64,000 nucleotides of DNA from Talinum fruticosum. Its lineage: Eukaryota; Streptophyta; Magnoliopsida; Caryophyllales; Talinaceae. Below, one piece after another: positions 10,498-22,294 of this stretch (positions are counted from its first letter, which is position 1; the number at the start of each line of letters is the position of its first letter). The notes under the pieces were generated by a model. That model worked only from the letters and a program-made list of their open reading frames with translations, was not told the origin of the DNA and did no database searches. The DNA lies in contig JAITYX010000028.1 of NCBI GenBank assembly GCA_021018815.1, forward strand, positions 5,783,001 through 5,847,000, in the 5' to 3' direction. A program made the position numbers and the translations under genes.

Positions 10498-13400
10498 TGT
10501 AGACACCTAAAACGTGTCATCCTTATCTTTTTATTTATGTATTTTATTTTGTCAGCTCGGTCATGAAATCTTACCTTGTTTGTGGATTTGGATCTCGGTC
10601 GATGTCCGATTGGCGTGACGGAAGCTGGAAAACCTAAAAATACCCTTTACCACCAACAAATAAACCTTTTTCCTTAGTTCGTTCCAAAAACACATTTCTT
10701 GGAACGGTCCAACCCCGGTCAACGCTCTAGAGTAAACTCCTGACTAGCACCGCGTATAGAGAAATCCTACTCTCAAAACGTCGCATTACAGAGCATCTAC
10801 GTCAAATTCGAGCATGCAAGCACGCAGACAAACGAGCAATCGGCGGAGTCCGAACTAAGCTAGGTATCGATCATACTTTCCGGAAATGTACCGCACATCT
10901 GGGAGTGGGGGAAAATTTGTGGGGGTGAGCAATAAACCACGGGCTCACCGGAGTCTTACACCCTTAAAATGGAAATTTTTACACATAATACTCATAATAA
11001 TGAAATCAGCAAAAGCATAATAACATAATACAAATCTATATACTTTTCAACGAAAACTCTTGAAATAGATTTCAACGTAACGATCATAACTTTTCAATCA
11101 TTCAAAGCACGAATTGCAATCATTTTGGGAATTGAATCACTTTAAACAAGGTGAATTCATCCGCACTTTCTTTCAAATGCTTTCAATTAGACATTGGAAC
11201 ACTTCTACTCGAATCACTTCTCATAAATCATTTTCAATGAATCTCTTTCGGTGAATCACTTCCCGGGTTTGGGACTTGAACTAGCACTTCGCAATTTCTC
11301 ATAGTTTCTCCGATTTCTCTGGTTTCTCCGGGCGCGACCCCAAATAAAAGGCTCCGGGACCTATCTAGGAAGATTCCAATTGGGCGTCCTGCTACACAGG
11401 ACCCCTAGCTAGCCGCCCTAGCTAGAATCCTTCCTTGTGCTAAACGATCCAGGCAAAGTCGATTTACAACAGTTTCTTTAACACGTTCACTTATCAAGCT
11501 TGTTTCAAACGAGCATTCTCAAATCAATTTCACTTCTTAAAAGTACGTTTTCACGTTTGAAAAACACATATCACACAAGTCACATTCAAGTACCATTTTG
11601 CATAAAACATAGAACTTCTTTCAAAACCAACTTCGAACAACTTTTAACACAATCACTTGCACGAGATAGCCACAATTCAACACGGATAGCCATTCTCAGC
11701 TTCTCTTCAAGTAAACCTTTCTCAATTCTCCCATTTAGTAAGATTAATTCCTTTTTCTCAAGCAACAATAACCACAAGTAGTTACCATTAATCTCACATG
11801 TCCCGACTTCTCATAATTTACCATCTTTACTTCAATGTTTTCCGATTACGCCTCCACATTACTAATCAACCTCTTCTTACTCATATTTAGTCGGATAGCT
11901 CTCATTCTTACTTTACTACTAAAATTCCTCTAGCTCCGTTCATCTCCAAGTGTAATTTGCTCTCATCTTAGGTTTTTATTTCATTAATCACTCTTTTTCG
12001 TCCAAACTCAATCATACAGACTCTTAATCTCTTTTCATCGCTCCACTTCCGCTAGTTCCAGCTTATCTTCGAATTTAGTTCAACCTCAAGGATTTAATTA
12101 TCTTTTGAACTCAATTATCCTAATACTCACCCACCTCTCACTCCCATGTCTTAATTGTGCATCACTCGGTGTGAACTCACACTCGTCTTTTATACTTAAC
12201 TCGTTATTTCCTAATATAAGTCGTTACCTTCCAACGCAAAGAACTTAGGAAATCTCTAAGGTTCAATCGAAGCATCAATTCATAGTTTAGACCCAAATCA
12301 TCATTTCTTCTATTTTAAGTGCTAATTGAGACCTTCACAATACTCTTTGTACCTACACAACCTAACTCCTAAACTTTCAAGCATCTCAACTCGCCTCTAA
12401 CCAACTACTAAGCTTATTCACGTTTCGATTCGAGCTTCACAGTTCAATTCGATTTTCTCATAACTTAATTCGAGTCCTAACCACTTCCTCACTTCATTCT
12501 ATCACATAAACATTCAACAATCACAACAAAACTCATTGGGTTTCGAAATTACTAATAGTTTAGAGTATAAGACTACCCACCTCGGATTCTCGGGTTTGGA
12601 ATTGATCGAATTGCTTGCCGTCTCCGCTCTGCGTTCGGTTGCGTTCGGTTTCGGGGACTTCGCTTCATCTTGCTTCGGTTCGACGGTTCCGGTTTCCTGC
12701 CGCCCTCAATCCGGCCCTCACGCGTTCGCCGCCGGTCCTTCCCCTTGCCGCCGTTGCTTTTCCCGGTTCGGCCTCCCAAATTCTCGCTCGTTTGTCTCCG
12801 TTCCGGGTCTTTCCTCCGCCCCTCACTCTACCCCAGTCTCTCGCTTTCTTCCCTTGCTCGCCTCCTATTCGGGTCGCTAGCCGTCGCTTTCAGACTCTGC
12901 GGTGGTCGCCGGCCACCCCTCGGTCTCCTCGGACCTTGCACCGCTCGCCTTCTCTCCCTCTCGTTTCCTCTCGCTCGGTCCTCTCGCTTCCCCACTCGCT
13001 TCACTCTGTTTCTCCTCGTTCTCGTCTTCCCAAGCCTCCGCTCTCCGTTCGCCTCACCGGCCGCTCGCCGTTCGGGTGGGCCACCGGCCTCTGCTCCGGC
13101 TCCCGCGCTCTCTCTCTCTCCTCTCTATTTCTCCCGCTCATTCTTTCTCTCTGCTCGCAGGCTCCCCCTCCCCGGAGTCCTCTTTCCTTTCCTCTTTTTC
13201 CACTTGCCCAATTGGGTTGGTTGATGATCCTTATTGGACCCTAAATTGATTTCCATCTCATTTCTCCACTTAACCAAAACCCTCGTCTTTATTTCCTTTT
13301 TTTCATCTTTTTCCTTTTTCTCTTGCTAAACGTAATAATAATTAAACCCATAATTTATCTTTCTCATCTCTTTATAATTCAACCAAAGTAGTCACCAACC

Positions 13401-14370
13401 CATATGCGACAAGTCCATATCTCCTCCCTTCCGTCCTCTTTTTGCTGCTGCATCCTAACTTATTTTAATATGCCGGCCACTACAATTCCTAATCACCCAA
13501 CAGTTTAGCTCGGATGAAAAAGGAAGGCAATTTCCTTGATTTAGTTTATTCGACAAGTAGCTTCCCAAGGAAATTTTAAAGTAATAAGTCCGGTCTGTAA
13601 ATTAAATCGGTCACTCAACCCCCTAGATGTGTGGAATGTTACTTAATAATTCTATGCTTTCCAGGTGCTTTTCTTTAAAATTCAGGGTATTACATTTTAA
13701 TTCCTCCCGCCCGATGTAACCTTTTAATTTTTCGCTTTTCTTTTCTTTTCGTTTTTGTTTCTTTATCGCTTTCTTTCCATTTGCTTTTTATTTGTTTTTA
13801 TTATGTTGTGGTTGCTTCAAATTCCATATAGCATGTTGTTTGCTCTTGTTTAGTGCATTATGTGAGGTCACTTGCTCAAACTAGTAATGGTCGTCATTTG
13901 ACAGGCGAAACGAAAAGAGCTTTTCCCTACGTCTTGTACACTCGCCCCGAATCCAATTATCGATTCTAAGACTGATGGAGTCACTTTTTAGCCTCTTCCA
14001 GTCTTAGTTTTCACATACTAAGATTGAGAGAGCATTTATTTTGTTTTTGTTAGATTTTCATTCCAAAAACTAACTGGCGACTCCTATTTTTGCTTTAATT
14101 CTTCAATATTGCTTCTTAGTTGTTTGTGACTACAAGATAAAAATTATTAGAGTTTCTAAACCTGCTAACCAGGCCAAAGGCCAAGGCTAATTTCTCGGCC
14201 ATGGCCTTTGGCCGGCCCCGACTATTAAGTGTTGGCTTCGACCAAGCATCGAGTGGTCAATGGTCATGGCTTGGGTTCAAACTAGTGTTTTCACACCAAT
14301 CTGGCTCTAAAGCATCATGGAAGATTTAAAATCCTAATTTATTTATTTTCTTCACTTAAGAAGTAATAAA
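10498..14370 (+). mobile_element. TGTAGACACC-type LTR, plus orientation, interrupted and truncated
   Basis: The first 220 bp starting TGTAGACACCTAAAACGTGTC and the segment 13695-14370 align in order with the complete copy at 45767-47806 and with the minus-strand copy at 19487-21441. Shared landmarks include the junction TTTTAATTCCTCCC...GATGTAA at 13696, GATGGAGTCA at 13974 and GTGTTTTCACACC at about 14285. The middle, roughly 10750-13694, is foreign and is listed separately. The right end stops near 14370 before the family's terminal 300 bp, so the copy is truncated. Family assignment to Tat-like Ty3 elements rests on the tRNA-Arg primer site next to the 19487 copy. Confidence 0.65.
10887..13694 (-). 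mobile_element. Ty3-type LTR fragment inserted in the TGTAGACACC-type LTR (LTR C)
   Basis: The right edge is CAGGGTATTACA, giving the LTR start TGTAATACCCTG on the minus strand, like LTR A and LTR B. Near 10925 a segment GGTGAGCAATAAACC matches the 3' part of LTR B in reverse orientation. The left edge is uncertain. TGTACCGCACATC at 10887 may be only a chance TG, and foreign sequence may begin as early as 10750. A GC- and CT-rich block at 12600-13220 opens frames of 184 and 209 codons that overlap on the same strand. They lack domain-like composition and correspond in position to the CT-rich blocks of LTRs A and B, so I do not call them genes. Confidence 0.55.
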
Positions 14371-15169
14371 GAGGTGGACAACATACTCAATGATCTCGCC
14401 CATGAACGTGTGAAGAGTGAGCTCATTCCTCATCCAAGGCAAACTGTCTCAACTGTTAGAAAATCGGGGAAGAAGATAACATTTAGGAGCTTAATCTTTT
14501 TACCCTCATCGAACAATGATCTTCTAGCCGGCCATTGGAGAGCTTGGTTCTTTGATTTCTTGCTTGGAGTTCATGCAGGGGTAAAGGTGGACAATCTCGG
14601 TTCTTTTTCCTAGGGAAGTTCCTCTTCCTTTCCTTAGGGAGGTTCCTGCCCTTCTCCTTCGGCAATTTCCTTTGAATCGGAGAAGAATGAGAAAAAGGCC
14701 CTCCACCAATTCATTAGTCTCCGGGAGGAGGGGACCAAACGATGAGCCCATGCTTAAAGTGGTGCCTCCACCCTTCGCGTCGATTGGTGATGAGTGTACA
14801 AGATGGTCAAAGTGGCGCTCTACCCGGGCTTCAAGGAGGTCCTAGTCGAAATGCAACACAACTTGTTTGAGATCACGAGCTTCGTTAAAGTCTACAAAAC
14901 ACAGCTGCAGGGCATCATCAATCAAAAAGTTGTAGAATGTCTTCGCAACAAGGGACGGACAACAACCGGCAACAATAGCTTGCTCGCACGGTCCCTATTG
15001 AAGTGTGCCCACAATTTCTTGTAACCAGCAGGAAGTGCTCCGTAACTCATTTCCACTATGATCAAAGGAGAGAGTTAAGTCAAAGAATTATTCTTACCAA
15101 CTACCTCAATAAAAGCCTCTACCCCTCCTCCCATTCAAAGATTTTTTTGCTTCCAATTGTTTAAGTATA
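14371..15169. other. Unassigned sequence with two short open frames
   Basis: After the truncated LTR there are two modest plus-strand frames. One at 14374-14613 has 79 codons. The other at 14794-15024 has 76 codons and reads LYPGFKEVLVEMQHNLFEIT near its start. I recognise neither, and neither has a credible promoter context. The sequence differs in base composition from the AT-rich fold-back units that follow. It may be a gene scrap or a transposon interior. Confidence 0.25.
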
Positions 15170-16010
15170 TATTAAATAATATATATATATATATATGGTT
15201 TCCTTTTGCTTCCAATTTTGATGTATTATACATTATCATAAACTACACGTGATTTTTTTAAGTTTTACGTAATGCATAGCACAATTAATATGAATAAAAT
15301 GTTGAGGCAATCCCTTTAATTCGCATTAACTACCCCAACACATAACCACAACCAAAGTTCCTATAACCCTTATTCTCTTTTACAATAAGATCGGGTTCAC
15401 AAGGTAATACATAGAGTCTATGTGCAGTGTGCGTCGGTATATGAAGAAAGGGAAAAGGGATAAAGGATTTATTGGAGAGAAAGGTGCAATATAATCACAA
15501 AACTAGTAATAATTTCATCATTGTTTATCACTTTTTTCTCCAATAAATCATTTATCCCTTTTCTCTCTTCGTGGACCGACCCACACTATTCATAGACTTT
15601 ATGTCTTGCCTAGTAAATCCGACCTCATTGATAAAGTCAACAAGGGTTATGGGAACTCCGGTTCTAATTATTCTTGGGTTGTTAAAGCAAACTAAATGGA
15701 TGGCCTGAACATTTCATTGATATTCATTATTGTCTTATGCATTACGTAAACTTCAAAAATAATCATGTACTCTAGTTTACGATGATGTATAATACAACAA
15801 ACTTGCACCCAAAAAAATGGAAAATTTAGGTAATTGGATAAATTAGTCCATCCCCTTCAACTCATCAAAATAAATAAATTTGATAACAAATTTATCTTTA
15901 TGACAAGTATTTGGGAAGATCTCTATATCCAAATACCTTTCCAATTTTTACATTTTTACATTTATATTTTCTTCCTTTGCATCCTTAAACCCTAAATATT
16001 GTGTAATATA
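15170..16010. repeat. Long fold-back (inverted repeat) unit 1
   Basis: The left arm (about 15198-15480) and right arm (about 15530-15820) are imperfect reverse complements. For example, GTATTATACATTATC at 15223 pairs with GATGATGTATAATAC at 15781, and TTTACGTAATGCAT at 15264 pairs with ATGCATTACGTAAA at 15737. The centre near 15505 separates GGATTTATTGGAGAGAAA from its complement. A TA-rich tract at 15177-15197 marks the left side. A second copy of the whole arrangement follows directly. No protein frame is present. Confidence 0.75.
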
Positions 16011-16800
16011 TATATATGGTTTCCTTTTTGCTTCCAATTTGGATGTATTATATATTTATCATAAACTAGACATCATTTGTTTTGAAGTTTACGTAATTCA
16101 TAAGACAATAATGAAATTATGAATGGAATGTTGAGGTCATCCTTTTTAGTTTGCTTTAATGACCGAAGACATGACAAGAATCAGAATTCCCTAGTTGTAA
16201 TTAACAATGAATTGGGGTTTACAAGACAACACATGGAGTGTACATGCAACATACGCCGATCAACGAAGAAGGGAGAAGGATCAAGGAGTCAAATGGACAC
16301 AAAAGGTCATAAATTTTTATGACCTTTTATTTGCATTTGACTCATCGATCCTTCTACCCTTCTTCGATGATCAGCCTATGTTGCAAAGTACACTTCATGT
16401 GTTGTCTTGTAAAACCTACCTCATTGTCAATCACAACAAATTCCGATTCATGTTATTTCATCGGTCATTAAACTAAACTAAATGGATGGCCTTAACATTT
16501 TATTCATATTTCATTATTGTCTAATGAATTACATAAACTTCAAAAAATCATGGCCTCTAGTTTTATGATTATGTATAATACAACAAACTTGCAACCAAAT
16601 AGAAAACCAGAAATTTAGATAATTGGATAACTTAGTCCACCCCCAACTTCAACTTATCAAAATAAATAAATTTGATAACAAATTTAGCGTTATGACAAGT
16701 AATTGGGGAGTTCCCTATATACAAATACCTTTCAAATTTTTTACATTTTCACATTTATATTTTCTCCCTATTTTTTAATGACATATATTTTCTCCCTATT
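16011..16800. repeat. Long fold-back unit 2, tandem copy of unit 1
   Basis: It starts with the same TATATATATGGTTTCC boundary as unit 1 and repeats its order. The arms are about 16018-16310 and 16325-16610 around a nearly perfect central hairpin (GGTCATAAATTTTTATGACC at 16303-16322). The outer right part (16620-16790) is again very close to 15830-15980. Small frames at 16119 and 16207 are arm sequence and not genes. The tandem organisation of two large inverted repeats points to duplication after the fold-back formed. Confidence 0.75.
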
Positions 16801-17139
16801 GACCCTTAAACATATATATAACAACAAATTTTTCAATTTCTTCAAACCCTAAACAAATTTACCATCCTTAACTATCATTCTATTTCACTATAATTACCAC
16901 AAATCCTAAACTCCTAAACAAATTTCTCAAAATCTCAAACATTCACGAATTTCCAACTTAAGCAACTAAACAAATGTTACCCACATTCCTAATATTCAAC
17001 ATTTTCAACAAAGATTCAACATTTCAACATTCTCAAACATTACCCACATCTTCAACATTCACAATTACCACAAACTACAATTACCCCAAGCTACAATCAA
17101 CATTTTAACTATAATACATTTTCTAAATAACTTAAAGCG
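16801..17139. other. AT-rich stretch, nothing recognised
   Basis: Low-complexity sequence rich in CAACATT and TTCAACA motifs, with no coding or structural signal. It lies between the fold-back units and the CACTA-type end and may belong to the interior of that element. Confidence 0.35.
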
Positions 17140-17699
17140 AAAAATAAGAGAGGATAGAGATTCATACCTAACTCGACAATGGCGAGGGTGAGGAGAGGCT
17201 TGACAACAAAAATTTGAGGAGATCTACACTTAAAAGAGACGAGAGGAAACTATAAACAAATGAAAGATTAATAGAGAGGAGATGTAGACGGCGAGAGTGA
17301 GGAGAAGCTTACCAATTCAAGTCGAACGGTGGTGAGGAACCGTAGAAAGTGAATTCCGGATCCGATGAGGAGGTTCCTGGAAGAGAGAAAACCATAGAAA
17401 GCGATAAGGCCGAGAGTTGTAAGTGGGCGTGGAAACAACAAATTGCGTTTTTATGAAGATGCGAAAGACATATAACGATGGTTCGTCATAGAACCATCGT
17501 CATATGTTATGTTTAACGACGGTTACTGTAACAGAACCATCGTTAAATGTTTCGAGCATCATCTATGACAGTGGTTCTTACATTAGAACCATCGTCATAT
17601 ATGTTAAACAATGATTATTATTTACAAAAATACCACCGGTCCAATTTTGATGACGGTTTGTCTTTTTAACCATTGTTAAAAGTGGTTTACGTAGTAGTA
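17140..17699 (-). mobile_element. CACTA (En/Spm)-type transposon end with subterminal repeats
   Basis: On the minus strand the right edge reads TACTACTACGTAAACCACTT, one base from the CACTACTAC start usual for CACTA elements. Inside it, 17468-17670 carries at least four copies of a subterminal motif of the type ACGATGGTTC, several arranged as short palindromes (for instance GATGGTTCGTCATAGAACCATC-like at 17477). Such subterminal repeats are the transposase-binding sites in this superfamily. Further in, 17150-17430 resembles a GA-rich 5' leader. The other end was not found, so the extent to the left, which may include the fold-back units, is unknown. No transposase is readable. Confidence 0.55.
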
Positions 17700-19467
17700 A
17701 GAAGATGACCTTTATCACTCAATGGGGGACATACTGTTATGTGGTGATGTTAAAAGTGGTTCAGGGCGGGGTTCTCCTTCTTTTGATTTCTTTCCCAGTT
17801 CTTCGAGTATGAGGCCGAGGGTTTCTGCTATTAACTCAATCTTCTTATCCTCGAACATCAATATTAGCTTCCAATTTTGCAGCAGATTCCTTGAACAAGG
17901 TCAAAATGGGGGTGCTCTGGCTGGTTGGCCATTTTTTGAGGAAGGTTGTGCTTTGACCGGCGACGGTGCACCGGTGTTACGAGTAAAGATGCGGGATGCA
18001 CTAATATGGGACGTCTCGTTGTTGATCGTCCAGTGTTAAAACATACTTCTTATGTCCTAGCAGCTTCGTGCTAGGATCCTCGATTTTAGTAGGATTTCCT
18101 ATCCAATATCGCAAAAGAGTATATGCTTAGGATTGGCTTGTGAAAAAAAATTTAGGGAGATGGGGCTTAAGTGATTGACCCGAGAAACGACTAATTCTAA
18201 GATGAAAGGAAATAATATGCTCTTTTATTTGGATGCACATAAAGAATGCAATTGCCCAAAGTGAAATGCAATGATGAAAATGGAGTTTCTTATATTGAGA
18301 TGAATTTGATTTGGCTAAATGCAAACAAAGAATCTCCTAAGTGGAGATGAATTTTATTTTGGCTACATGTAAATAAAAGACTCTTCTATTAGAAATGAAT
18401 TTGACTTTGGCTAATGCGAAAATGAAATGAATGAACTCACCTTAATTGAGATAATTTTGATTTTGGCTAATGAAATGAAATGAATGAACTCACCTTAATT
18501 GAGATGATTTTAAAATTTGGCTAAATGCAAAATGGACTCACCTATTTTGAGATAAATTTAAAACTTGGCTAAATGCATGGACTCACCTATTTTGAGATGA
18601 ACTTAAAATTTTGCTAAATGCAAAATAGACTCACCTATCTTGAGATGAATTTAAAATTTGGCTAATGTAAACAAGAAAATGAATGAACTCACCTAAATTG
18701 ATGAATTTTTGGCTAACGCAAAAAGAAAATGAATGACATCACCTTAATTGAGATGATTTTAAAATTTGGCTAATGAAATGAAATGAATGGACTCACCTAT
18801 TTGAGATGAAATTTATTTTTGGCTAATGAAAAAATTTAATTATTGGATTGACCTAAAAGAGGAAGGTAATTTTGGACTTTTGGCTAAAAATACACAAATT
18901 GGACCGACCTAAAAGGTTTATTTTGATTTTTATTTTTACACCCATGCAAGGATTATTTAGCACTCCTTACCTATCCCTCAAGGCTCATAAGTAGAAGATT
19001 AAATATGAACACTCATATCCAAGCATGCAAATGAAGACAAGGTGTCACCTAATAGTCAAAGGTCTATGGCCAAAAGAGGGTTAAGACTAGGTACGATACA
19101 TGGTGACTCATAGCCCTTGGCCTAAGACTAGGTAAGATACATGGTGACTCATAATCTAAGGATTTAGTCTTCCGTGTGGTGCACGACAAGAAAAATGCTT
19201 TGAATCCTCGGTGCCTCTCGGTAAACCAAGAGCACGTGCTATGAGGGAAGAGGTACCGCTTCGTTGGCAAGCAAGCCTAGTTGGGCCAGCCCGGGTCGTA
19301 GTAGGAGCCATTTACCAAAAGTGTTTAACAAGGGGCAAAAACCTAATGACCACCAACGAAGTAAACTATGTTCAAAGGTAGCTAAAATGCGGGATGCCTA
19401 ATGCAAATACATTATTAAAACTCACTACTCAAATTTTCAATTTTCGCCCTCTTAATAAGTGATTTAT
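17700..19467 (-). mobile_element. Leader and 5' internal region of a minus-strand Tat-like retrotransposon
   Basis: This lies immediately inside the primer site at 19468-19484, so on the minus strand it is the 5' untranslated and gag-side part of the element. It holds a duplicated 30-bp segment (AAGACTAGGTACGATACATG at 19083 and AAGACTAGGTAAGATACATG at 19129) and a block of imperfect tandem repeats (listed separately). At 18030-17730 the minus strand has a gag-like charged stretch with no firm homology. The element is cut off at 17699 by the CACTA-type end. No intact frame remains. Confidence 0.45.
18255..18900. repeat. Imperfect tandem repeat array, unit about 45-65 bp
   Basis: About twelve copies of a unit with the core ACTCACCTTAATTGAGATGA followed by TTTAAAATTTGGCTAATG run through this block, with variable spacing and an AAATGAAATGAATG linker. 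The array sits between the primer site and the gag-side region of the minus-strand element. Tandem arrays inside Tat/Ogre-type elements are known and can seed satellite repeats. Confidence 0.7.
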
Positions 19468-19484
19468 CTCCAGCGGAGTCGCCA
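19468..19484 (-). other. Primer binding site, tRNA-Arg type
   Basis: On the minus strand TGGCGACTCCGCTGGAG adjoins the LTR. It is complementary to the 3' end of a plant tRNA-Arg (the ...CCAGCGGAGTCG end plus CCA), the primer usual for Ogre/Tat-type elements. This fixes the LTR at 19487-21441 as a 5' LTR in minus orientation. Confidence 0.75.
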
Positions 19485-19486
19485 TT

Positions 19487-21441
19487 ATAGAAACTGTGGC
19501 CAGCGGGGCCGACCGAGCTTCCCCACGAATGTCGGGGTTTAGAAATTTTAAAGAATGATTTAGGGTTTTGAAGATGGTTTTGAAATGTGGGGACGAACCT
19601 CTTATTAAGGTTTTCGAATTTTATTAAATCAAGTTAAAACGAGTTAAATTAGATTAAGTGGCAGTTTTATTAATTATTTTATTTTAAAAATTATTTTCGA
19701 AGTCCCGGGATATTATTTCCTAACCAAATGATAAATAAGATTAGGGTTTCGTTTTTGCTTGTGAGGCTCTAGGGCTAAACCGGTGTGAAAGCATCGGTTT
19801 GGACCTAAGTCTCACCTCACGACCACTCGGTGCGAGATGGCAACCTACACCCGGTGGTGGCCGCGCCCGCCAAAGGCTATGGCCGAGAAGCTTAGTCTCG
19901 GACTTTGACCCGGCTAACAGATCCGGAATCCTCTTTTCTACTTGTTCGATCAAAAAATAGTCGGGAGGCGATTTGGAAGAAATAAATCGAAGAGAGTCGC
20001 CATTCGGTTTTTAAGAAAGAAAAACTAACAAAAACAAAATAAAGTTTACTTTTCCAATCTTACAAGACTAAAAAGATTAAAAATGACTTCATTAGTCTTT
20101 GAACCGAGAATCGAATTCGGGGTGAGGGTGAGGGTACAAAACGTGGGGATAAGCCCTTCCGTTCCGCCCCTCAAACGACGACCATTACTAGTTTGAGTAG
20201 TGAATCAAAATAATGCACAAAACGCAAGCAAACAACATGCAACGAAAGTTAAAGCAACCACAACATAATAATTAAAGCAATAAAGCAAAAATGGAAAGCG
20301 ATAAATGAAAACGATAAAGAAAGTAAAAGAAAAGCAAAAAGAAAAGAAAGCGAAAAACTAAAAGATTACATCGGGCGGGGAGGAATTAAAAGTGATACAA
20401 TTTTCTCCACATAACCGAAAACGATAAAAGAATAATATAAATAAGTAAACCGTTGTGAAGATTCAATCAATGCCCTCGGGTTATCCAACCTCGCTGATCC
20501 GGATCCGGTGATGCGACAGATGGTGAATAGAGAGAGGCTTTTTGTAAGTTTTCGGTGTAGGTAGGTAAAGGATGTATGAATCATGAAGTTTTCAAGTTCG
20601 GATGTTGGTTGGAATGGAGAGCAGAGTAGTAATAGGCTGAAAAGAGACCAAGAGATCATAATACAAAGAGGAGTATTTAGTAGCTCTTAATCGAGTTTCA
20701 GCAGCATAACGTATAGGCGAAGTTGTACCAAAATGAGAGCCAAAGCTTACTATACATAGGGAGAGATCTAGGTCACAAATGGCCTAGAGTTAGCTCTCGA
20801 CCAGCCGTTCAAAAGTAGATGAGAAAATCGGGCCAAAAATCATAAGATTGAACCATATAAAATAGGAAAAACCAGGATATAATAGCGGTCGGGGCGCCGA
20901 CCACCCGGTGTTACCCTAGAATTTCGTGCCTTAACATGCCGAAATGGGAGTCTTCGAGCCAAAACGTAAAGTTTCAAGTGAACTAACCTAGGTTGGGGGC
21001 GCCGGCCACAATGTCATTTTGAGGGGAGGTGTGCTCTTGGTCTCGAGCGGACCATCTTGGAGCAAAACGTAGCACTTTGATGCTTGTGATCATGAAATGT
21101 AGAGGTTAATGTTGTCTTGAGGTCTTCGACCTTGTGTCTCGTTGGACAAAAGAATAAAATGCAAAATTTTGAGCCTGGAATTTCCCGTACGTGGCACCGG
21201 ACTTCCTTTGACTCGAAGGCTTGGTCCAGGCTTGGATCATCCGAAAGAAGAGGGATTTTGGGTCGACCCAAGGCAAGAGATTATTTATTTGGTGTTGGGG
21301 GTTCTTTGTGGTTTACTGGCTTCCATCGCACCAATCGAGATATCGACCATGATCCAAATCCACAAACAGGATTTAGGATCTCATCATCGAGCCAACAAAT
21401 AAATAAAAGAGGAAAGGGATGACACTTTTTAGGTGTCTACA
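19487..21441 (-). mobile_element. 5' LTR of the minus-strand TGTAGACACC-type element
   Basis: The outer end at 21441 reads TGTAGACACCTAAAAAGTGTC on the minus strand and the inner end abuts the tRNA-Arg primer site. It aligns over its length with the plus-strand copy at 45767-47806 (about 2.0 kb each). The outer end directly interrupts a copia gag remnant at 21442, so this element inserted into the copia copy. Inside, 19760-19950 and 21014-21400 open frames that are shadows. The exact inner terminus is uncertain by a few bases. Confidence 0.75.
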
Positions 21442-22290
21442 CAACCATAGCCTTTTTCTTCTTTTTGTCCTTCTTTCTCTTTGGACGAGTCTTTAACTAT
21501 GTGCTCCTTGCTACCACACTCAAAACAGCCGAGTTCTTAGTTAAAGACAAATTTAAAGAGGGTGAGAATTTACCTTTTCTGCCTTTCTTGTAGAACTTTT
21601 GCTTTGGCCTCTTCTCCCACTTTTTGTATTTCATCATTTTCTTGAAACCTCGGGCTAGAAGTGCCATGGGGTTTTCTTCGAATTTGAGGAGCTCGGACTT
21701 GGATTTCTCTCTTCGAGGCCTTGAGAGCAATATTTCTTTTGGTGTTGACCTCAGCTTCCTCTTCTTCTAGATACAACTCATGGGTGAGTAATTTCCCAAT
21801 GAGCTCATCCGGCTTGAGTTGAGATAAGTTCCGAGCTTCCTCTATGGTTGTCACCTTGGGACCCCATCTTCTCTTGGGTAGCCTCCTTAGAATTTTTCCG
21901 ACGACTTCTTTATGAGACATTTTCTTTCCAAGAGACTTGAAATTGTTGATAATCTCAGTGAAGCAAATGTACATCTAAGTTATGTTCTCATTAAGCTTTA
22001 TCTTAAACAATTCATACTTGTGGAGATATTAACCGATCTTGGCCTGCTTCACTTAGCTGGTACCTATATATGTAGTGACCAATGTATACCAAACTTTTTG
22101 GTTGTGTCACATGCAAATACTCGTTGTATTCTATTGCGTCAATTGCATACATCAATGTGTTCATTGCCTTGAAGTTCTTTCCGTACTTGTCGTTTTCTTT
22201 AGGTGTGAACTCAAACTTCACTTTGGGGACAACTTCGTTCCTTCCATCTTCGTGGAAGTGTAATTGCGATTGCATATAATGCTCCGGACC
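21442..22290 (-). pseudogene. Ty1/copia gag remnant, copy 1
   Basis: On the minus strand the frame from 21974 reads a UBN2-type copia gag: FTEIINNFKSLGKKMSHKEV, then RRWGPKVTTIEEARNLSQLK and PDELIGKLLTHELYLEEEE. Upstream, 22275-22030 gives ENDKYGKNFKAMNTLMYAID. The first fifty or so residues of gag and the primer site are missing, so gag abuts the LTR at 22295 directly. The zinc-knuckle end is cut at 21442 by the Tat-like LTR. Gag packages element RNA into virus-like particles; this copy is dead. Confidence 0.75.
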
Positions 22291-22294
22291 TTCT

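Noticed and set aside
10887..10899. TGTACCGCACATC as the true left terminus of LTR C
   Set aside because: The flanks GGAAA and TTTTA do not match, and comparison with LTR B suggests that the LTR's 3' part is missing or that foreign sequence begins further left.
12615..13244. Open frames of 209, 184 and 115 codons on the plus strand
   Set aside because: They overlap in different frames in a CT-rich block of an LTR, are dominated by Ser, Leu, Pro and Arg, and have no domain-like pattern.
19468..19484. tRNA-Arg gene
   Set aside because: Only the 3' end complement is present, next to an LTR. It is a primer binding site, and the rest of a tRNA cloverleaf is absent.
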